Origin: Gigaspora margarita
Lineage: Eukaryota > Glomeromycota > Glomeromycetes > Diversisporales > Gigasporaceae
DNA: 64,000 nucleotides
Assembly (NCBI GenBank): GCA_009809945.1
Contig: WTPW01000685.1
Coordinates: 241,594-305,593 of the forward strand
Direction of reading: 5' to 3'
Shown: piece after piece, positions 10,740 through 23,105 of the stretch
Layout: every line of letters starts with the position of its first letter
Position numbering within the stretch: the stretch's first letter is position 1
The notes under the pieces: generated by a model
What the model was told of the DNA's origin: nothing
Seen by the model: only the letters and a program-made list of their open reading frames with translations
The model's database searches: none
Program-made: the position numbers and the translations under genes

Positions 10740-13190
10740 ATTGAAACTTTTAATAAGACCGTACGTACGTCCGTATGATTTATATGAAAAGATGTGGAAT
10801 TCACGTCCCGTTAGAGGTCAAAAAAAACCAAAAAAATAAGTTGTAAAACGTTACTAAAAATCAAATTTGAAAAGGATTGCTTATTAATGTTACTATTTAG
10901 TGGAAGAGCATATACGAATATGGGCACAATATAGGGTTGTGCACTCCGCTAACTCCTAATCCTCCAGAATGTTACTTTTAAAATGGAGTCATCGGAGTGT
11001 ACCATTAACAACTCCAGGATGGTAGCTATAGTTGGTGGTAGGATTAGTTTTGTAAATCAAAATATTAAGGAATGTACCTATTTTTTTTTTTTCTGTAATT
11101 ATTTTTAGCCGTAACGTCGTAATGCCGTTACACTTCAAAATACTTTAGAGACTAAAATGATTTTACCACCCAATTAGATGAATTCTTCCTATCATATTGG
11201 CATTTGTAACGTGTGACTGTGTTGTACGCAAAAACAGATGGGTCAAAAGACCAAACATTATGCTTGGGTCGTTTGGAATTGATATTACGTTAACATTCCC
11301 TCCGCCATTTCCTGACCGCCACAAAAATTAAAATAGAAAATAACAGATTGATTGATATAATAGCCAGCATGGAAGCTAGGATTTTTGGCTTACATACAGG
11401 TTTTCACGATATGCAATATTCAATTTTATGTTTGGTTAATTTTTCTTCTCTCCCTGCGTAATTACAAAACTAATAATGTTAAATGAAGATTCTATTTCAA
11501 ACGGCCTTATATTTGAACGCTGATTGAATCATATATAATATTTAAGTTTTTTAAATGATTAAACAAAACCTAGCTAGGTTCATTTGCGCTTAATTTAGGT
11601 TCAATTTAACCCTCATTTAATTTTAAGTTTCCTCCCCTCTCGCCCCGCACAAATGCCAAAAAAAATAATGTTAAACGAAATTTTAATTTCAAACAGCCTT
11701 ATAGATATTAGAATATGTGTATTTTACAAAGTAATGAAGCTTAATGTAATTCTCGTTGTTTTTCTGTTTTTTTTTTTTTTTTTTATTCCATAATCCTTCG
11801 AATGAATCTCCAATTTGAATTTAGAATAGTTGTTGTTGAACCTTCTTGATTAATAAATGTTGTTAATATTCATTCAAGGGAAAAAAACAAAGTTTTATTT
11901 ATGTAATTATTAAGAGTATTTAAGAGTATTCAATCTTTTTTGTTGCCGTATGTGAACATGTTGTGTAAGTAGCCTTTACTATATGCGATTGGCAGTTTTA
12001 CTACTTGTAGTAATTTGTACTATAATTGTGCATACGATCGTCAAAATAATTTCTTCGCAATATCTTAGAAAGGAAATTTGTTCATTACGTTTTTTTGGTA
12101 GTTAATTTTGGTATAGTTCCATTGCTCTAGTATTAGTAGTAATGTTTTATGGCGTCATCTACATTGTAGTCTTTGGTCTTTTATTGCTATTTGGTGCTAA
12201 GGTATTTGTTATATGATTTTATAATGTGTTAGGATTTTTTAGAGTGGATATTTTTATTTTGTTAATTTTTCTTTGTTTTTGGTAGTGGTATATTCAGTTT
12301 GATCTATCTTTCTTTATTGTTAAAAGTATTTTTTGCTGCCCAATTTGGTGTATCTTGTCCATTACTTATAGTATTTCCTTTTCATTGAAATCATCTATTT
12401 TTTTGCTGCTAGTAGTGGTATTGGACTTTTAGAATTTTGTTCTAGGTATATATTTGATTTCTCTTTCACTTTTTTGTATTATTCATATTATTAATACCAT
12501 TTTTTTATAGGAAATTTTCAACCTGTTTGCATGATTTGAGTGCCACATTGGTATAAGGTTGTTTTTATATATGGTTGATACTCATGTAGTATTATATATT
12601 GATAATTAATAGGCTTAGTATATTTATAATTAAAATTAAATTAAGATCAGATAGTAGTATAGGAATATATTAAGCAACTAATAAAGAGAGCAAAGCGAGA
12701 GATGTAGCCAAAATGAAATAACTACAAGGTAAGTGAAGCAAGCCTTGTCTGTATTGCTTTGCTTATGCTCAGCAATACAAATTATAGTGAATATAATAAA
12801 GTGTAAAAATATATTTAAAAAAATTATAATACTTAACAATAATGATTAACCAAGAATAAGATAATAATTTCATTTGTAAAAAACATTTTAAAATAAAAAA
12901 GTAGTATTATTATTATAGTTAATTACATTGATATATATATAAGAATGTACCATACACATACTGTAGAAATTATTTAGGCATAGATTTTTTGGCTAAAATA
13001 AAGCTACAATCCAAAATCAAAAATATATATCATTAGTATATAAGATCTAAACCCAAAAGTATATAAATTGTGAACAATTTAAAATTTGTGCACTATATGA
13101 CTTTTTTATATAATTAAATTTATATAGATAAATTTGAATACAGAAAAATGAATTATATGCACAATATGCTCTATATTGGAACCCTACAGC
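10740..13190. other. Long non-coding stretch upstream of the F-box gene
   Basis: The first few hundred bases should hold the promoter of the F-box gene, but no motif is convincing. A direct repeat of about 37 bp built on AATAATGTTAAA.GAA.ATT and TTTCAAAC.GCCTTATA occurs at about 11475-11511 and 11668-11704. The part from 12060 to 12560 is T-rich; its minus strand has several short open frames with no recognisable family. Confidence 0.4.
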
Positions 13191-13310
13191 AAAAGGGTGT
13201 AATGAAGAAAAAAAAATTTATAATTTTATAAAAATTAGGTGCTCATTACTCTAATTCTTCAAGAAATTGAGTAAAAAAAAATTTTTTTTTTTGTTTCATT
13301 ACACCCTTTT
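13191..13310. mobile_element. Small foldback element, TIR AAAAGGGTGTAATGAA
   Basis: The left end AAAAGGGTGTAATGAA and right end TTTCATTACACCCTTTT are inverse complements. Between them are an A-run and a T-run that can also pair, leaving a loop of about 45 bases. It could be a 120-bp MITE; an RNA from it would form a long hairpin. No target duplication is clear. Confidence 0.6.
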
Positions 13311-14019
13311 GAATTATGTGCACATTTCTAGCCAAAAATATATAAACTTTTTAAAAAAAATATGCACAGGCACATTGTGAACATGGATTTATACACTGTA
13401 TATTATATATTAATTGCTACAATTTTGTTTTATATAATAATTTATAATAGAAATAGTATAATTAATAAATGTTATATAGATATATGAAACACAATAAACC
13501 TATTTTTTTTTATTATTATAAAATATATTTAAAATGCACAAGTCTCTAAGTTATTTGCCAAGTGACAATATCAAATTCTATAATACACTTTTTAATTTGT
13601 TTTTACAAATTTAGAATTAATGCTATCTAGAAATTATTTATTATAGATACAATTTTAAAAAATTTTTATTTCACATTGCTACTATTTGCTATATATTTAT
13701 ATATATTCAAATAATCTTTTAAATCTTTAGGCTTCCCACTCTATAAGAAAAGTGGTTCAAGGTATGGTACGGGAAAACAGTGTATATGCACAGGATGGTA
13801 TGGACCATGTGACACATATAGGCACATATTACAGGATGGCACGATTAAAAATAACACAGATACTATGGTAATGGGATGGCACATTATATTATGTCACATG
13901 GAATGGCATGCATTTGGTGGCATGCATATGCACATTGTACTGATAGCACACAATTTACACAGAATAGCTCGTGTTAAAAATGGCATGTGCTGGCTCATTT
14001 CAAGGTGTACTAAAAGAGT
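13311..14019. repeat. AT-rich stretch with repeated GGCACAT / ATGGCAC words
   Basis: From about 13740 the words GGCACAT, GGATGGCAC and GCATATGCACA recur many times. A 140-residue open frame covering 13865-14287 is built largely from these repeats and has no recognisable domain, so I do not call it a gene. Confidence 0.4.
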
Positions 14020-15850
14020 GAAGGATCATAACCAATTTTTTTTAAAAAAGTTGCAATATCTCAAAAACTCGCAAATAAGCCTGCTCTGGTATTTTAAGAA
14101 AAGATACCTTGCAAGATTTTACACATTTGCAGTTGCTTTAGCTTCTAGATGTGCACATAATTCAACTATTATCTGGTCCTCTTCTAATAAAATGTCTATC
14201 GGAAAGTGGTCCATAAATTATATTTACTTACCTGTTCTATTCACGTGCTATCACACGTGTCAATTGGATAGTAAACTGCATGGATGATTTATGTGATTTC
14301 ACGTTAAATTGGGATGGTAGTAGCTCACACGCAAAAAATTTTATGGTCACATGATTTTTTGTGGCACAAACCAATCATATTTTGAGATCAGGTGTAATGT
14401 GACAGCACTCTAACCAAGTAACTAACCAAACCCCTAATTACTTAATTTATTACTTAATTCTTTCACTTTATTCATTTTGTTTTGATTGTTTTGATTTTCA
14501 CAGCTTATACCAAAATTTTGCAAGGAATTTTTTTTGTTAATGTACAGAAGACGATTTCATAGACAAACTTTAGAGTTATTAATGATTTTTGATGAAAATT
14601 ATAAAAAGCATGATTTTTACGTTACATCAGTATTGATATCAATAATAGATCAGGAGAATAATCAAGTATTTATCTATATAAAGAGAAAAGACATCAAGGT
14701 TCTGTTACTCCTTCTTTTGATCTAAAAAAAACTAAACAATAGTTAATGCTTTTACTCAAATTTCAAAGGTTAAAGAACTACTTAGGTTGACAACAGGTGG
14801 TTTACAATAAGGGAATGACAAAAATCAGGTGATTTTTAGGAGGGGAGGGGGTAAAAAATGTTGAAATTATATATACGAATCTGACCAAATTTAATTAAGG
14901 AGGAGGGAGAGAAGTAAGACTTTAATAAAAAATAATCAGATCATTAATGACATGGCCCTAAAAATAAGAATAAAGAAGATTATATTGGGATGAAACTTCT
15001 TAAAGAATAAGTATTAACTACTAGAGCCACTACTTCTACTGTTATAATTTTAAAGTGTCAAACTCAATTGAGTTGGTTTTTATTTATGTGACAGAACTAT
15101 CGCTTAGATACTTTTTATATCTTATTTTATACAGATTTGGATCACTGAACTTATTTAATAAAGCAAATAAATGCAATAATATAGAAAAGTGTAATATAGT
15201 AAATTTGATAAAGTGCATAAAGGTAATATATTTGATAAAGCACATAAAGGTGATAAATTCAATAAATTCAATAAAGCACTACTGCTTACAAATAAGAAAA
15301 TAATTTACTATTTCTATTTTTAGGGCTTAAGTTTTATATATACTGACTAGTTCAAGTAATACATATATAGATATATGTATATAGGGCAGAATACTAAAGG
15401 AAAATATAAAAAGTAAAATATATATATATATAACACAGGTGCTAGAAGCCCTTTATAATAGGTTCATTTTTTAGTATTACATGCTATAGACTGAATTTGC
15501 ACATGCATGGTTCAAGTTGTTACTAAATCAGTGGGCTATATTATCTGTATACCCATGTCAATTTAATATGAAGTCATATAAATTGTACATGTCTTTTGTA
15601 GCAGCTTACTAAGTCAATTGGCACAAAACTAATAGAATAAGTAAATTTAAAGTCCACTTTCTAATAAATATATTATTAGAAAAGAAATTGAAGTATATAT
15701 ATATTTGAAAACTAAAGCAACTACAAATGTGTAAAATCTTGTAAGGAATCTTTTTTCTTAAGTTATCCAGAACACACTTACTTGCAAGTTTTTGAGATTT
15801 AGCAATTTTTTTTAAAAAAATTGTTTGTAATTCTAGAGTTCTAACCTGTC
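14020..15850. mobile_element. Region bounded by inverted arms of about 130 bp
   Basis: Sequence at about 14030-14160 (AAAAAAGTTGCAATATCTCAA, then GCAAGATTTTACACATTTGC, then AGTTGCTTTAGCTTCTAG) returns as its inverse complement at about 15700-15810. The 1.5 kb between may be the interior of a larger decayed transposon. It contains an open frame at 14534-14725 (IDQENNQVFIYIKRKDIKV) that I cannot assign, a nested MITE at 14808-14960, and a short tandem of TTTGATAAAGCACATAAAGG at about 15198-15275. The outer limits are uncertain. Confidence 0.45.
14808..14960 (+). mobile_element. MITE of the TAAGGG / CAAAAATCAGGTGATT family
   Basis: It begins TAAGGGAATGACAAAAATCA and ends ATTAATGACATGGCCCTA, with TA at both ends. 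Relatives with the same internal words (GGTGATTTTTAGGAGGGG; GTTGAAATTATATATA; TCTGACCAAATTTAATTAAGG) lie at 28409-28562 (inverted), 36408-36510 (shortened) and 56750-56904. Confidence 0.75.
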
Positions 15851-16373
15851 AGAAAAATCCCAACCTGGGGCACTCAGGTCATCTGAGTGAACACTAGGTA
15901 GTAGGAAAAATGCTGCTATGGTTTGCTCATGGGTGGAAAACTGGGTCCTCTAGATGATAAAAAATTTTACCTGTGAGTAAATCATTCAAACTATAGTCAA
16001 ATACTAAAAAAAAAATACCTAGCAATATGCATGTTGTGAATAGTGTTGGCAATTAGCTAATCAAATAAATTATACTAACAACACTACTATCTAACTAAAC
16101 TAATATTCTATAAGTATGCAAGACTCTAGATCCTCAAATTGGCAGACAAAAAGAAGCATGGTTAATTTGGTCTAGGTTTCGAGATTCTTTGGGTCTTGCT
16201 GTAGCAAAACTAAAATTAATTGTTAAGTAACTTAATAATGTTACATAATTGAGGTACAAAGGGAAATCACTTGAACAAGAGTTTAAGCACAATAAGAATA
16301 TGTATATATATAATAACTATATTATATACAATGATAGACAAGGGTTAGATTCAAGGATTAGCTATATAGAGAT
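15851..16373. other. No recognised feature
   Basis: AT-rich sequence with no repeat ends and no coding signal. The 8-bp target duplication of the following hAT-like element lies at its right edge (16366-16373). Confidence 0.4.
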
Positions 16374-16659
16374 TAGGGTTCTGCAATTTGATTTGATCTT
16401 CAAATATTTGAATTAAATATTTGATCAAATTCAAATTCAAATTTGACTATATTTGATTTGATCAAATTCAAATCTGGCCAAATTTGATTTAATTTGACAA
16501 ATATTTGATTTGATTTGAAAATTACTATTAAAAATTCAAATTCAAATCAAATTCAAATCCAAATATTTAAATCAAATCAAATTCAAATCAGGGTCAATTT
16601 GATTTGATCAAATTCAAATTGACCCAATATTCGAATTGATTTGAATTTGAGAAACCCTA
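16374..16659. mobile_element. Non-autonomous hAT-like element made of reiterated palindromes
   Basis: The ends are TAGGGTT and AACCCTA. The flanking 8-mers are identical, ATAGAGAT at 16366-16373 and at 16660-16667, which is a perfect 8-bp target duplication. Almost the whole interior is one word, ATTTGATTTGATCAAATTCA, and its variants repeated in both orientations, so it has no coding capacity. The perfect duplication suggests a relatively recent insertion. Confidence 0.85.
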
Positions 16660-16950
16660 ATAGAGATACACTTCTACTCTTATTTTGAAAGTAAAACTCT
16701 ACTAGAGTCAAACTCTCTGAGTCAACCTTTATTGAAATGAAAAGAGGGTATTATATACTTTTCTCTCTTAATAAATACATGAAATTTAGACTATTTAGAC
16801 TAACTCTATTGAATTTGTTCTGACTCATTATGACTTTAATTTCTTTGAGCAAAAGTCAGAAGTGGCTCTCTATGCTATGAAGTATACTTGGGGTAACAAT
16901 GGGCTTTTCAGGCTTTTTGTTTATACTAGAGCCAAACTTGCATGTCTAGT

Positions 16951-17140
16951 AGGACCCTGAGCAATCTATGAATAGCTAACAATTTTTACAAAATTTTAAT
17001 ATATTACTAAAAATAGAAAAGATTGGCAAAAAATATTCAAAAATAAGCATTAATATTACTAAACATAGAAAGATCTATACAAAAAGGTCAAAAATAAGCA
17101 AAAGCAAATTGTCATCTATCTATATATAGCTTAGAGTTCT
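16951..17140. mobile_element. Degenerate AGGACCC-family element
   Basis: The left end AGGACCCTGA and the right end TTAGAGTTCT are imperfect inverse complements. The interior repeats ACTAAAAATAGAAAGAT and CAAAAATAAGCA, as does the better preserved relative at 21858-22036. Flanks TGTCTAGT and GTGCTAGT match at 5 of 8 positions, so the target duplication is weak. Confidence 0.5.
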
Positions 17141-17504
17141 GTGCTAGTACTATTATATTAACAATGCTAAGCTGGGCTAAATACATTGTTTAGTGAAAGT
17201 AGGAAAAACAAACAATAAAAACAAAAAGCTAGTTACAAAATCAGGATATGGTAATAATAGGCAGAATTACCATGCCCCTAAGCATGTGTGAAATCTATTA
17301 AAAGAGGTAATAAAAAAATTAGCAGCATAGTACCAGGTGCAAGTACCAGATTGTGGCCCTGGTATTCACAGTTGGCATGTACTTGGACCTGAAATCACTA
17401 TGGCACATTGCTTATCTGTTTGGGGCTATGCTGATTTCACTATTGACTAATTATTATAGGAGAAATAGTACTATTATAACAATATAAACAACCTGAAAAT
17501 CTCT

Positions 17505-17657
17505 TAAGGGTAGAGATATTTATCAGGTGATTTTCTAGAGGGGGGGCTGAAGAAAATCAGGTGCTATTAGAAATTAAATTTTCATTGGTTAATATTTGTC
17601 AGATGGGGGGTAAGGGTCTTAAGAAGTAAAAATCACCTGATAAATGTCTCTACCCTA
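17505..17657. mobile_element. MITE, TIR TAAGGGTAGAGA.ATTTATC, TA target
   Basis: The left end TAAGGGTAGAGATATTTATC and the right end GATAAATGTCTCTACCCTA are inverse complements with TA at both edges. Subterminal CAGGTGATTTT and a G-run follow. It shares this layout with elements at 37331-38571 and 51141-51311 and, more distantly, 59852-60458. Confidence 0.8.
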
Positions 17658-17689
17658 AAGTGGACAAATAAAAAAAATCACATGGTAGA

Positions 17690-18790
17690 AGCCCTTTATA
17701 ATGTATATATGATATAGCCTGTATATATAGTTTATAGCCAATCTATACAGATTACTCATGTGGGTGACCTGCAGGTTGACCCATGGGTAACTCACAGATA
17801 ACCCATTGGGTTAACTACTCAGATAGGCCATAATTCAACTTGGGTTATCCACAGACCAATAAATCTTTATTATAGGTTCCTTCCACTACAATATTTGAAC
17901 ACTATTATAGATTGAGGAAATGTGATTGACTTTAAATAGATTCAAATAATTATAAATCTTGTAAAGTTATTGGCTTTGTATAATTCACAGAAAAATTGGT
18001 CACTACCTATAAATAGATTTGTATATATAGATTACCAAAAAAGTCACTAGTCACAATCTGATTCACATTATCATTATTTATCATATGACTTAAATATTCT
18101 ATAGCAATAGTCTTTTTATGATATATATTATTATAGTATAGCTACTATTGATCATGAGTATTACACTTTTTATATTATAAATCACTTTCTTTTTATTATG
18201 TTATTCATGCTTGTTATTTTGCATGATGCATACATTATTTAAACTTATATTATATTGTACTATATGAATTAAAGAAAGCATAAATAGTACAATTTATAAA
18301 TAATGACTGCTATACTATAATGCCAATAAGCCACATTGGTACGATGACAATTTTTTTGATTATTTAGAAAATGCTGCTTCATGGCATTTTCTGATCAAAA
18401 CAATTATCACTGTACTAATGTGATATTATCTTATATTATTATACTATATTATATAATTATTTTATATTGTTTGGCGAACAAATAAGAATAAAAGAATTCA
18501 AGACTCAATATATTTATAATAACAAATTGATATAATTCACATTTTAATTACATAATTATTGTATAAGGTATTCGACCAAACAATAATTCATGTTATTATC
18601 AACTTATTAAAGATATTTTTAAAACTGATTCGCTTAATTAGAAAAAAGCCTAATTCACAAAAAATATAATTAAAATTTTTATAGTGGTGAACCTATAATA
18701 AAGATTTCTTAGTCCTTAACCCACCCACTTGTGCTTGATCTGAGTAATACTTACTCAAGTCATAATACTATATAATCCTTTGCTCTTATT
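17690..18790. mobile_element. Inverted-repeat element with GGGTNACC words
   Basis: The word AAATCTTTATTATAGGTTC at about 17860-17880 returns inverted as GAACCTATAATAAAGATTT at about 18688-18710. Outside it on both sides are palindromic words of the GTGGGTGACC / GGGTTAACC type. The same word set recurs at the right edge of the window (63860-64000). Inside lies a hairpin at 18331-18424. Ends are approximate and I see no coding sequence. Confidence 0.5.
18331..18424. repeat. Hairpin of about 94 bp
   Basis: CACATTGGTAC..TGACAATT..TTTGATTATTTAGAAAATGC is followed after a loop of about 9 bases by GCATTTTCTGATCAAAACAA and TTATCACTGTACTAATGTG. The arms pair over about 40 bases with few mismatches. 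A transcript would fold like a small-RNA precursor, but a tiny foldback MITE is equally likely. Confidence 0.6.
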
Positions 18791-18987
18791 GTACTCTGTA
18801 AAATGAGCCAGCACATATCACTTTTAACATGTGCTAATTCTATAAAATTAAGACATGATATTATATACAACATGTATATGTATTATCTAATGTGTACTAT
18901 TATGTGTAATATAATATAACATACTACCCATTACTATAGTGTCTGTGTTCTTTTTAACTATAATATTTTGTAAAATATGCCTATAAG

Positions 18988-19265
18988 CAGTGTTGTACCT
19001 TTTGGCTGTCCATAGCTTTTTTGGCTTGTCCAAGTTCAAAATTGTCCAAATTTTCAAGATTGTCCAAAGCTTGTTCAGGTTTTAATAATTAATAAATATA
19101 TCTAAAAAATAAATAACTATATATTTTTTATGTGTTGAACTCATTCTAGCTAAAATTAAAATAGGTTGTTTTAATAAAATTCTAAGTAATTTTACTTTAT
19201 TTAATTGTTCAAAATTGTCCAAAATTGTACAAATCATTGTTCAAAGCTGTTCTGTAACAACACTG
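18988..19265. mobile_element. Non-autonomous hAT-like element, CAGTGTTGTA ends
   Basis: It starts CAGTGTTGTA and ends TAACAACACTG. CTATAAG at 18981-18987 and 19266-19272 is a perfect 7-bp direct repeat. The interior is built from the word CAAAATTGTCCAAA and its variants. It has no coding capacity. CAGTG ends fit hAT; a 7-bp instead of 8-bp duplication is slightly off the usual length. Confidence 0.75.
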
Positions 19266-19949
19266 CTATAAGGTAATCATACCTAATTCTGTGGATTATC
19301 CCTAATTCTGTGGATAATACATTCTAAGCTTTTATAGTCTTATTGTCTGTTAAATATTTGTTACATATTAAAGTTTGTTACACACCATATATATATTTAT
19401 AAGACTATTAACAAACAAAATTTTTTTCTTATGAATCAATTTTACCTTTATTTTCAAAATTATTGTCTTGCAATATTTAAAAACTAAGCTTTTATTATAT
19501 TAAAATTTTGACATAACTGATAAAAAAAATAAAATAAATTAAAAAAAAATAAAAGTTATAAAATTCTAAGTAGTAATAGAACTCACAAAAGATATTAAGT
19601 CTGAAAAACATGTGTTTTTTATTTGAGATTCTTTATAAAACCTTTATTAAAAATTTTCTTCAATTTACTATACAAATCTATATTAACTTCAAATTTATCT
19701 TAATTAGCCAGTCAATATGATCATGTAAAAATTTAAATCCTTAAAAAAATTTTCTTGTTTTTGTTGTTTTTTGTATTTTTTTTTGTGTTTAAAACACAAA
19801 TTTTATTTTGCTTGTACCTGCACAAACATAATATAAATCAAGTAATATTGGCAAAAAAATTAACAAAAAAGATACAAACTCTTGTCAAACTTCTATTCAA
19901 GCAGACTTAAATTTTTTTAAAACATAAAAAAAAACTAGTTTAGCTCCAC
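19266..19949. other. AT-rich stretch before a transposase relic
   Basis: No gene or RNA is recognised. It may include the 5' part of the pogo-like element that follows, but I could not find its left terminal repeat. Confidence 0.4.
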
Positions 19950-20600
19950 CTTTAAGTATTTGTTAAGTTGCTTTGAATTATATGATGCTATAGCTAAAGG
20001 TGCACCAAAACACCTAGGTTCTCTATATTACTTATGGCTAAAAAAAAAAGAGTTAGTAGAGTATTGCTTAAATATGCAAAGTCTAGGGTTTGGACTGACT
20101 AAAGAGGCTGTTAATACAATGGTTGTACAAATGCATGCCACAAAAAATAAAAAAGATTTAACTAAAAATAGGTCAAGTAACAAATATTGGAAAGATTTAT
20201 ACATGATCATCCACAAATTTCTTTTTGCATACCTCAAGAGCTTACTAAAGCATGAGCCACTAAGGCAAATCTGATTGTTATTCAAAATCATTTTGCAACA
20301 CTTGAAAAACTTATTTATGAAAACTGCCTTATACCGGACAGAATTTGGAACATAGACAAAAGTGGGTTTAATATCTCTGCATGGTTAACAAAAGTAATAG
20401 CTCAAAAAGGCATTCATCAAGTTCACAAAACTGCAGCTAGAAACTCAAAAGAGCATATATCTGTTTGCTCTACTATTTTAGCAACTGGAAAGTATATTCC
20501 TCCCATTACTTATTTATAAAGGTGTTAGAGTAATTGAAGGTTTATTAATAGGCATATCAGTTCCACTAAGTACTGCTACTGCATTTACTAAATCCAGATA

Positions 20601-20984
20601 TAGGGGTGAGTCATTTTTAGTAAAATTTTTTTAATTTTTAAATCTAAATATCTTAACAACTATTTAATCAAATTTGTAAAAATTTTTTATTTTAATCTTA
20701 AAATTGTATAAAATTAAAATAAAAAAAATTATTAAATTTATTAGAATAATTGTTAAGATAGGGTGAGTCATTTTTAGTAAAATTTTTTTAATTTTTAAAT
20801 CTAAATATCTTAACAACTATTTAATCAAATTTGTAAAAATTTTTTATTTTAATCTTAAAATTGTATAAAATTAAAATAAAAAAAATTATTAAATTTATTA
20901 GAATAATTGTTAAGATATTTAAGTTTAAAGTCAAGAAAACTTTTACTTAGAAAAAATTTGTCCCTTTTCTACTGAGTCACTCTA
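20601..20984. mobile_element. MITE with a 157-bp internal tandem duplication
   Basis: The ends TAGGGGTGAGTCA and TGAGTCACTCTA are inverse complements apart from two or three bases, with TA at both edges. Positions 20604-20760 and 20761-20917 are a near-identical direct duplication of 157 bp starting at GGGTGAGTCATTTTTAG. It interrupts the pogo-like transposase relic just after its first catalytic block. Confidence 0.75.
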
Positions 20985-21857
20985 TATATGCATTAAGATT
21001 TTTTTAGAATATATATAGAGCACTTTAGTAATTTGATTCTCCCTACTCACTCTGTCTTGCTTATGCTTGATAGAGCCACTAGCTATATAAATCTAACTAG
21101 TATTAAAAATTGTCAAACAAACAAAACTTTTCTTTATGTATAGCTATCAAATACTACTCATATACTTCAACTATTTGAAATTCTTTTTAAAAAAGTTAAA
21201 ACTAAATACAATAAAGTATCAGATTATTATTGTATTAATAATAATTTTGGAGTAGTTACAAAATATTTATTTGTTCAAATTTTTGGTAAAGCATTTAATG
21301 AAATATATATACCAAGTGCGATTAGATATGCATTTACTACAACTAGCATCTGGCTCCTAAACCTAATATAATTAACCCTGAACATTTAATGCCTTTATTA
21401 GCAATGTTTCAACTAGTGTTTCTTTTCCAAAACCAACTCATGAATGCAATAGGACCCCAGATATCTCTCATATAGGCATAACTGGATTTTGGCAAATTTT
21501 GATCTAATGACAAAATCTATTTACTTTAATAACTTCTAATCCAATGATCAGAATTGAATAAACTTTTTTTTGTTAGATGCACCTCACTAAGAGCTTTATT
21601 TTAAAAAAGTTCATTCAAATTGAACTACTCAATGCCAAGATAATTGCCAAAAACTGTTTTTTGCTTCTCAAATTTTAGGTATTTTTGCTAAAAAATTTTA
21701 GGTATGACCTCAATACTAGATGTCTATGGTTCTAACGCAATACAAGAATTAATAGACTTACATAGCTTGAAAATAAAAATAAAGAATTGTGCAAATGATT
21801 CAATAAATAGAGCATCCCGGAATGACTTCTTTGGCTTCAATTATGAAGTATCTACAA

Positions 21858-22036
21858 AAGAACCCTGAAATATATATAGATAGGTCAGTTAATTATAAAA
21901 TTACTAAAAATAGAAAGATCTGCAGAAAAAACTCAAAAATAAGCAAAAAATTACTAAAAATAGAAAAGATCTGCATAAAAACCCCAAAAATAAGCAACCT
22001 AATACCTGATCTATCTATGTATATTTCGGGGTCCTT
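21858..22036. mobile_element. AGGACCCC-family element inside the transposase relic
   Basis: The left end AGAACCCTGAAATATATATA and the right end TATATTTCGGGGTCCT are inverse complements with few changes. Flanking 8-mers TCTACAAA and TCCACAAC match at 6 of 8 positions. The interior repeats ACTAAAAATAGAAAGATCT and CAAAAATAAGCA twice. It is the same family as 32473-33294 and 16951-17140. Confidence 0.65.
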
Positions 22037-22373
22037 CCACAACCACAAAAACAACCTGTTCAGAAAAAACCCAAGCCCAGCCCAAGACATTCAAATTTGG
22101 AACTCTTGTAACTGTGGAATCAATTATTAAAGAGCTAGAAAAAAAAGAAACCTTGAAACAAAAAAGATTGAAGATGCAAAAGTAAGAAAAGTATAGCAGA
22201 TTCTTAATAAGGCAAAGAAACAGAGTAAAAATTAATGGTAAAAGTAAATGTATTGTTGAAGGACAATATATTTTAAATACCTTTCAATATTTTGATTTAG
22301 ATAGCTCTTTGAACTGTGAAAATAAATAAATAAAATTGATTTTTTTATAAAATTAAAAAATCACATTATTAAA

Positions 22374-22551
22374 TACAGCCAATTCTCGCAATAGACACAT
22401 GTTAAAATTAGCATTTTATGGGCCTATTGTGAAATTGTAACTAAAGCGAGAAAGAATTCATATAGTTTGTATAATCAAATAAATAAAATTAAGGTGACTA
22501 TAGCACGATTGTAACTATAGCGAAATGTAGCTATTGCGAGAGTCAACTGTA
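22374..22551. mobile_element. MITE with pogo-like TACAG...CTCGCAATAG ends
   Basis: The left end TACAGCCAATTCTCGCAATA and the right end TATTGCGAGAGTCAACTGTA are inverse complements with about five changes, and TA lies at both edges. It directly follows the pogo-like transposase relic. TA target and CAG-type ends fit the pogo/Tigger group, so it may be a non-autonomous derivative. It could also be the right end of that element itself. Confidence 0.7.
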
Positions 22552-23105
22552 CCATTAAATTCTATATAATAAACTGAATTTTTTTTAAAGTAAACGACAA
22601 TTATATATTTAAATATTTGTTTATCATAAGAAATTTTTTGTAATCAAAAAATTTGTGAAATGTAAATAAACCTTTTTAGTCAGGTTATTTATTTAATTTA
22701 ATAAAAAAATTTTTTTTTATAAAATTTTTGACTGATATTCAAATGATTAGATCTATTTAGAATATAGATCAAATTTTATAAAAATACTATGAACCTGTAT
22801 TACTAATGAACTTTAATCTATTTATCAAATAAAAAATCAAGTTCATTATGTATCAACAGAATTAGGCCTGTAGCTTTAACATTCTCATAAATTATATAGG
22901 TTGTAACTTTTAATATTAAAAAAATTTTTAATATATAATATATAAAAAATTTTATAGTTAAATAATAAATTGATTATATATTTTATAAATTAAATTTTAC
23001 AAATAAATACAATCTTTTGATGAACTTTTATATGTGACAAAAAAAATCTATGGAATTAGGTATATTTACCTTATATGCCACACTATCCATGCTATCCCAT
23101 ATATA
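22552..23105. other. No recognised feature
   Basis: Very AT-rich DNA without repeat ends or coding signal. Its last 8 bases are the target duplication of the next element. Confidence 0.4.

Larger units (their letters stand above)
19950..22330 (+). pseudogene. Pogo/Tigger-like (CENP-B type) transposase relic
   Basis: This is a decayed DDE transposase in several frames. The first part (19960-20273) has a CENP-B-type DNA-binding segment (KKELVEYCLNMQSLGFGLT). The next frame (about 20262-20519) carries IWNIDKSGF, with the first catalytic Asp, then the usual NSKEHISVCSTILATGKYIP block. At about 21144-21370 SNTTHILQLFE aligns with the normal THLLQPLD motif; the third catalytic Asp is replaced by Glu. 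FGKAFNEIYIPSAIRYAFTTTSIW follows as expected. The conserved LDGHxSH block with the second Asp is not visible. Two MITEs sit inside (20601-20984 and 21858-22036). A Lys-rich tail ends near 22326. The protein would not be functional. The Glu could be decay and not a family trait. Confidence 0.75.

Noticed and set aside
13865..14287. 140-residue open frame as a gene
   Set aside because: Its first half is made of reiterated ATGGCACAT words and its second half is the arm of an inverted repeat; no domain is visible.
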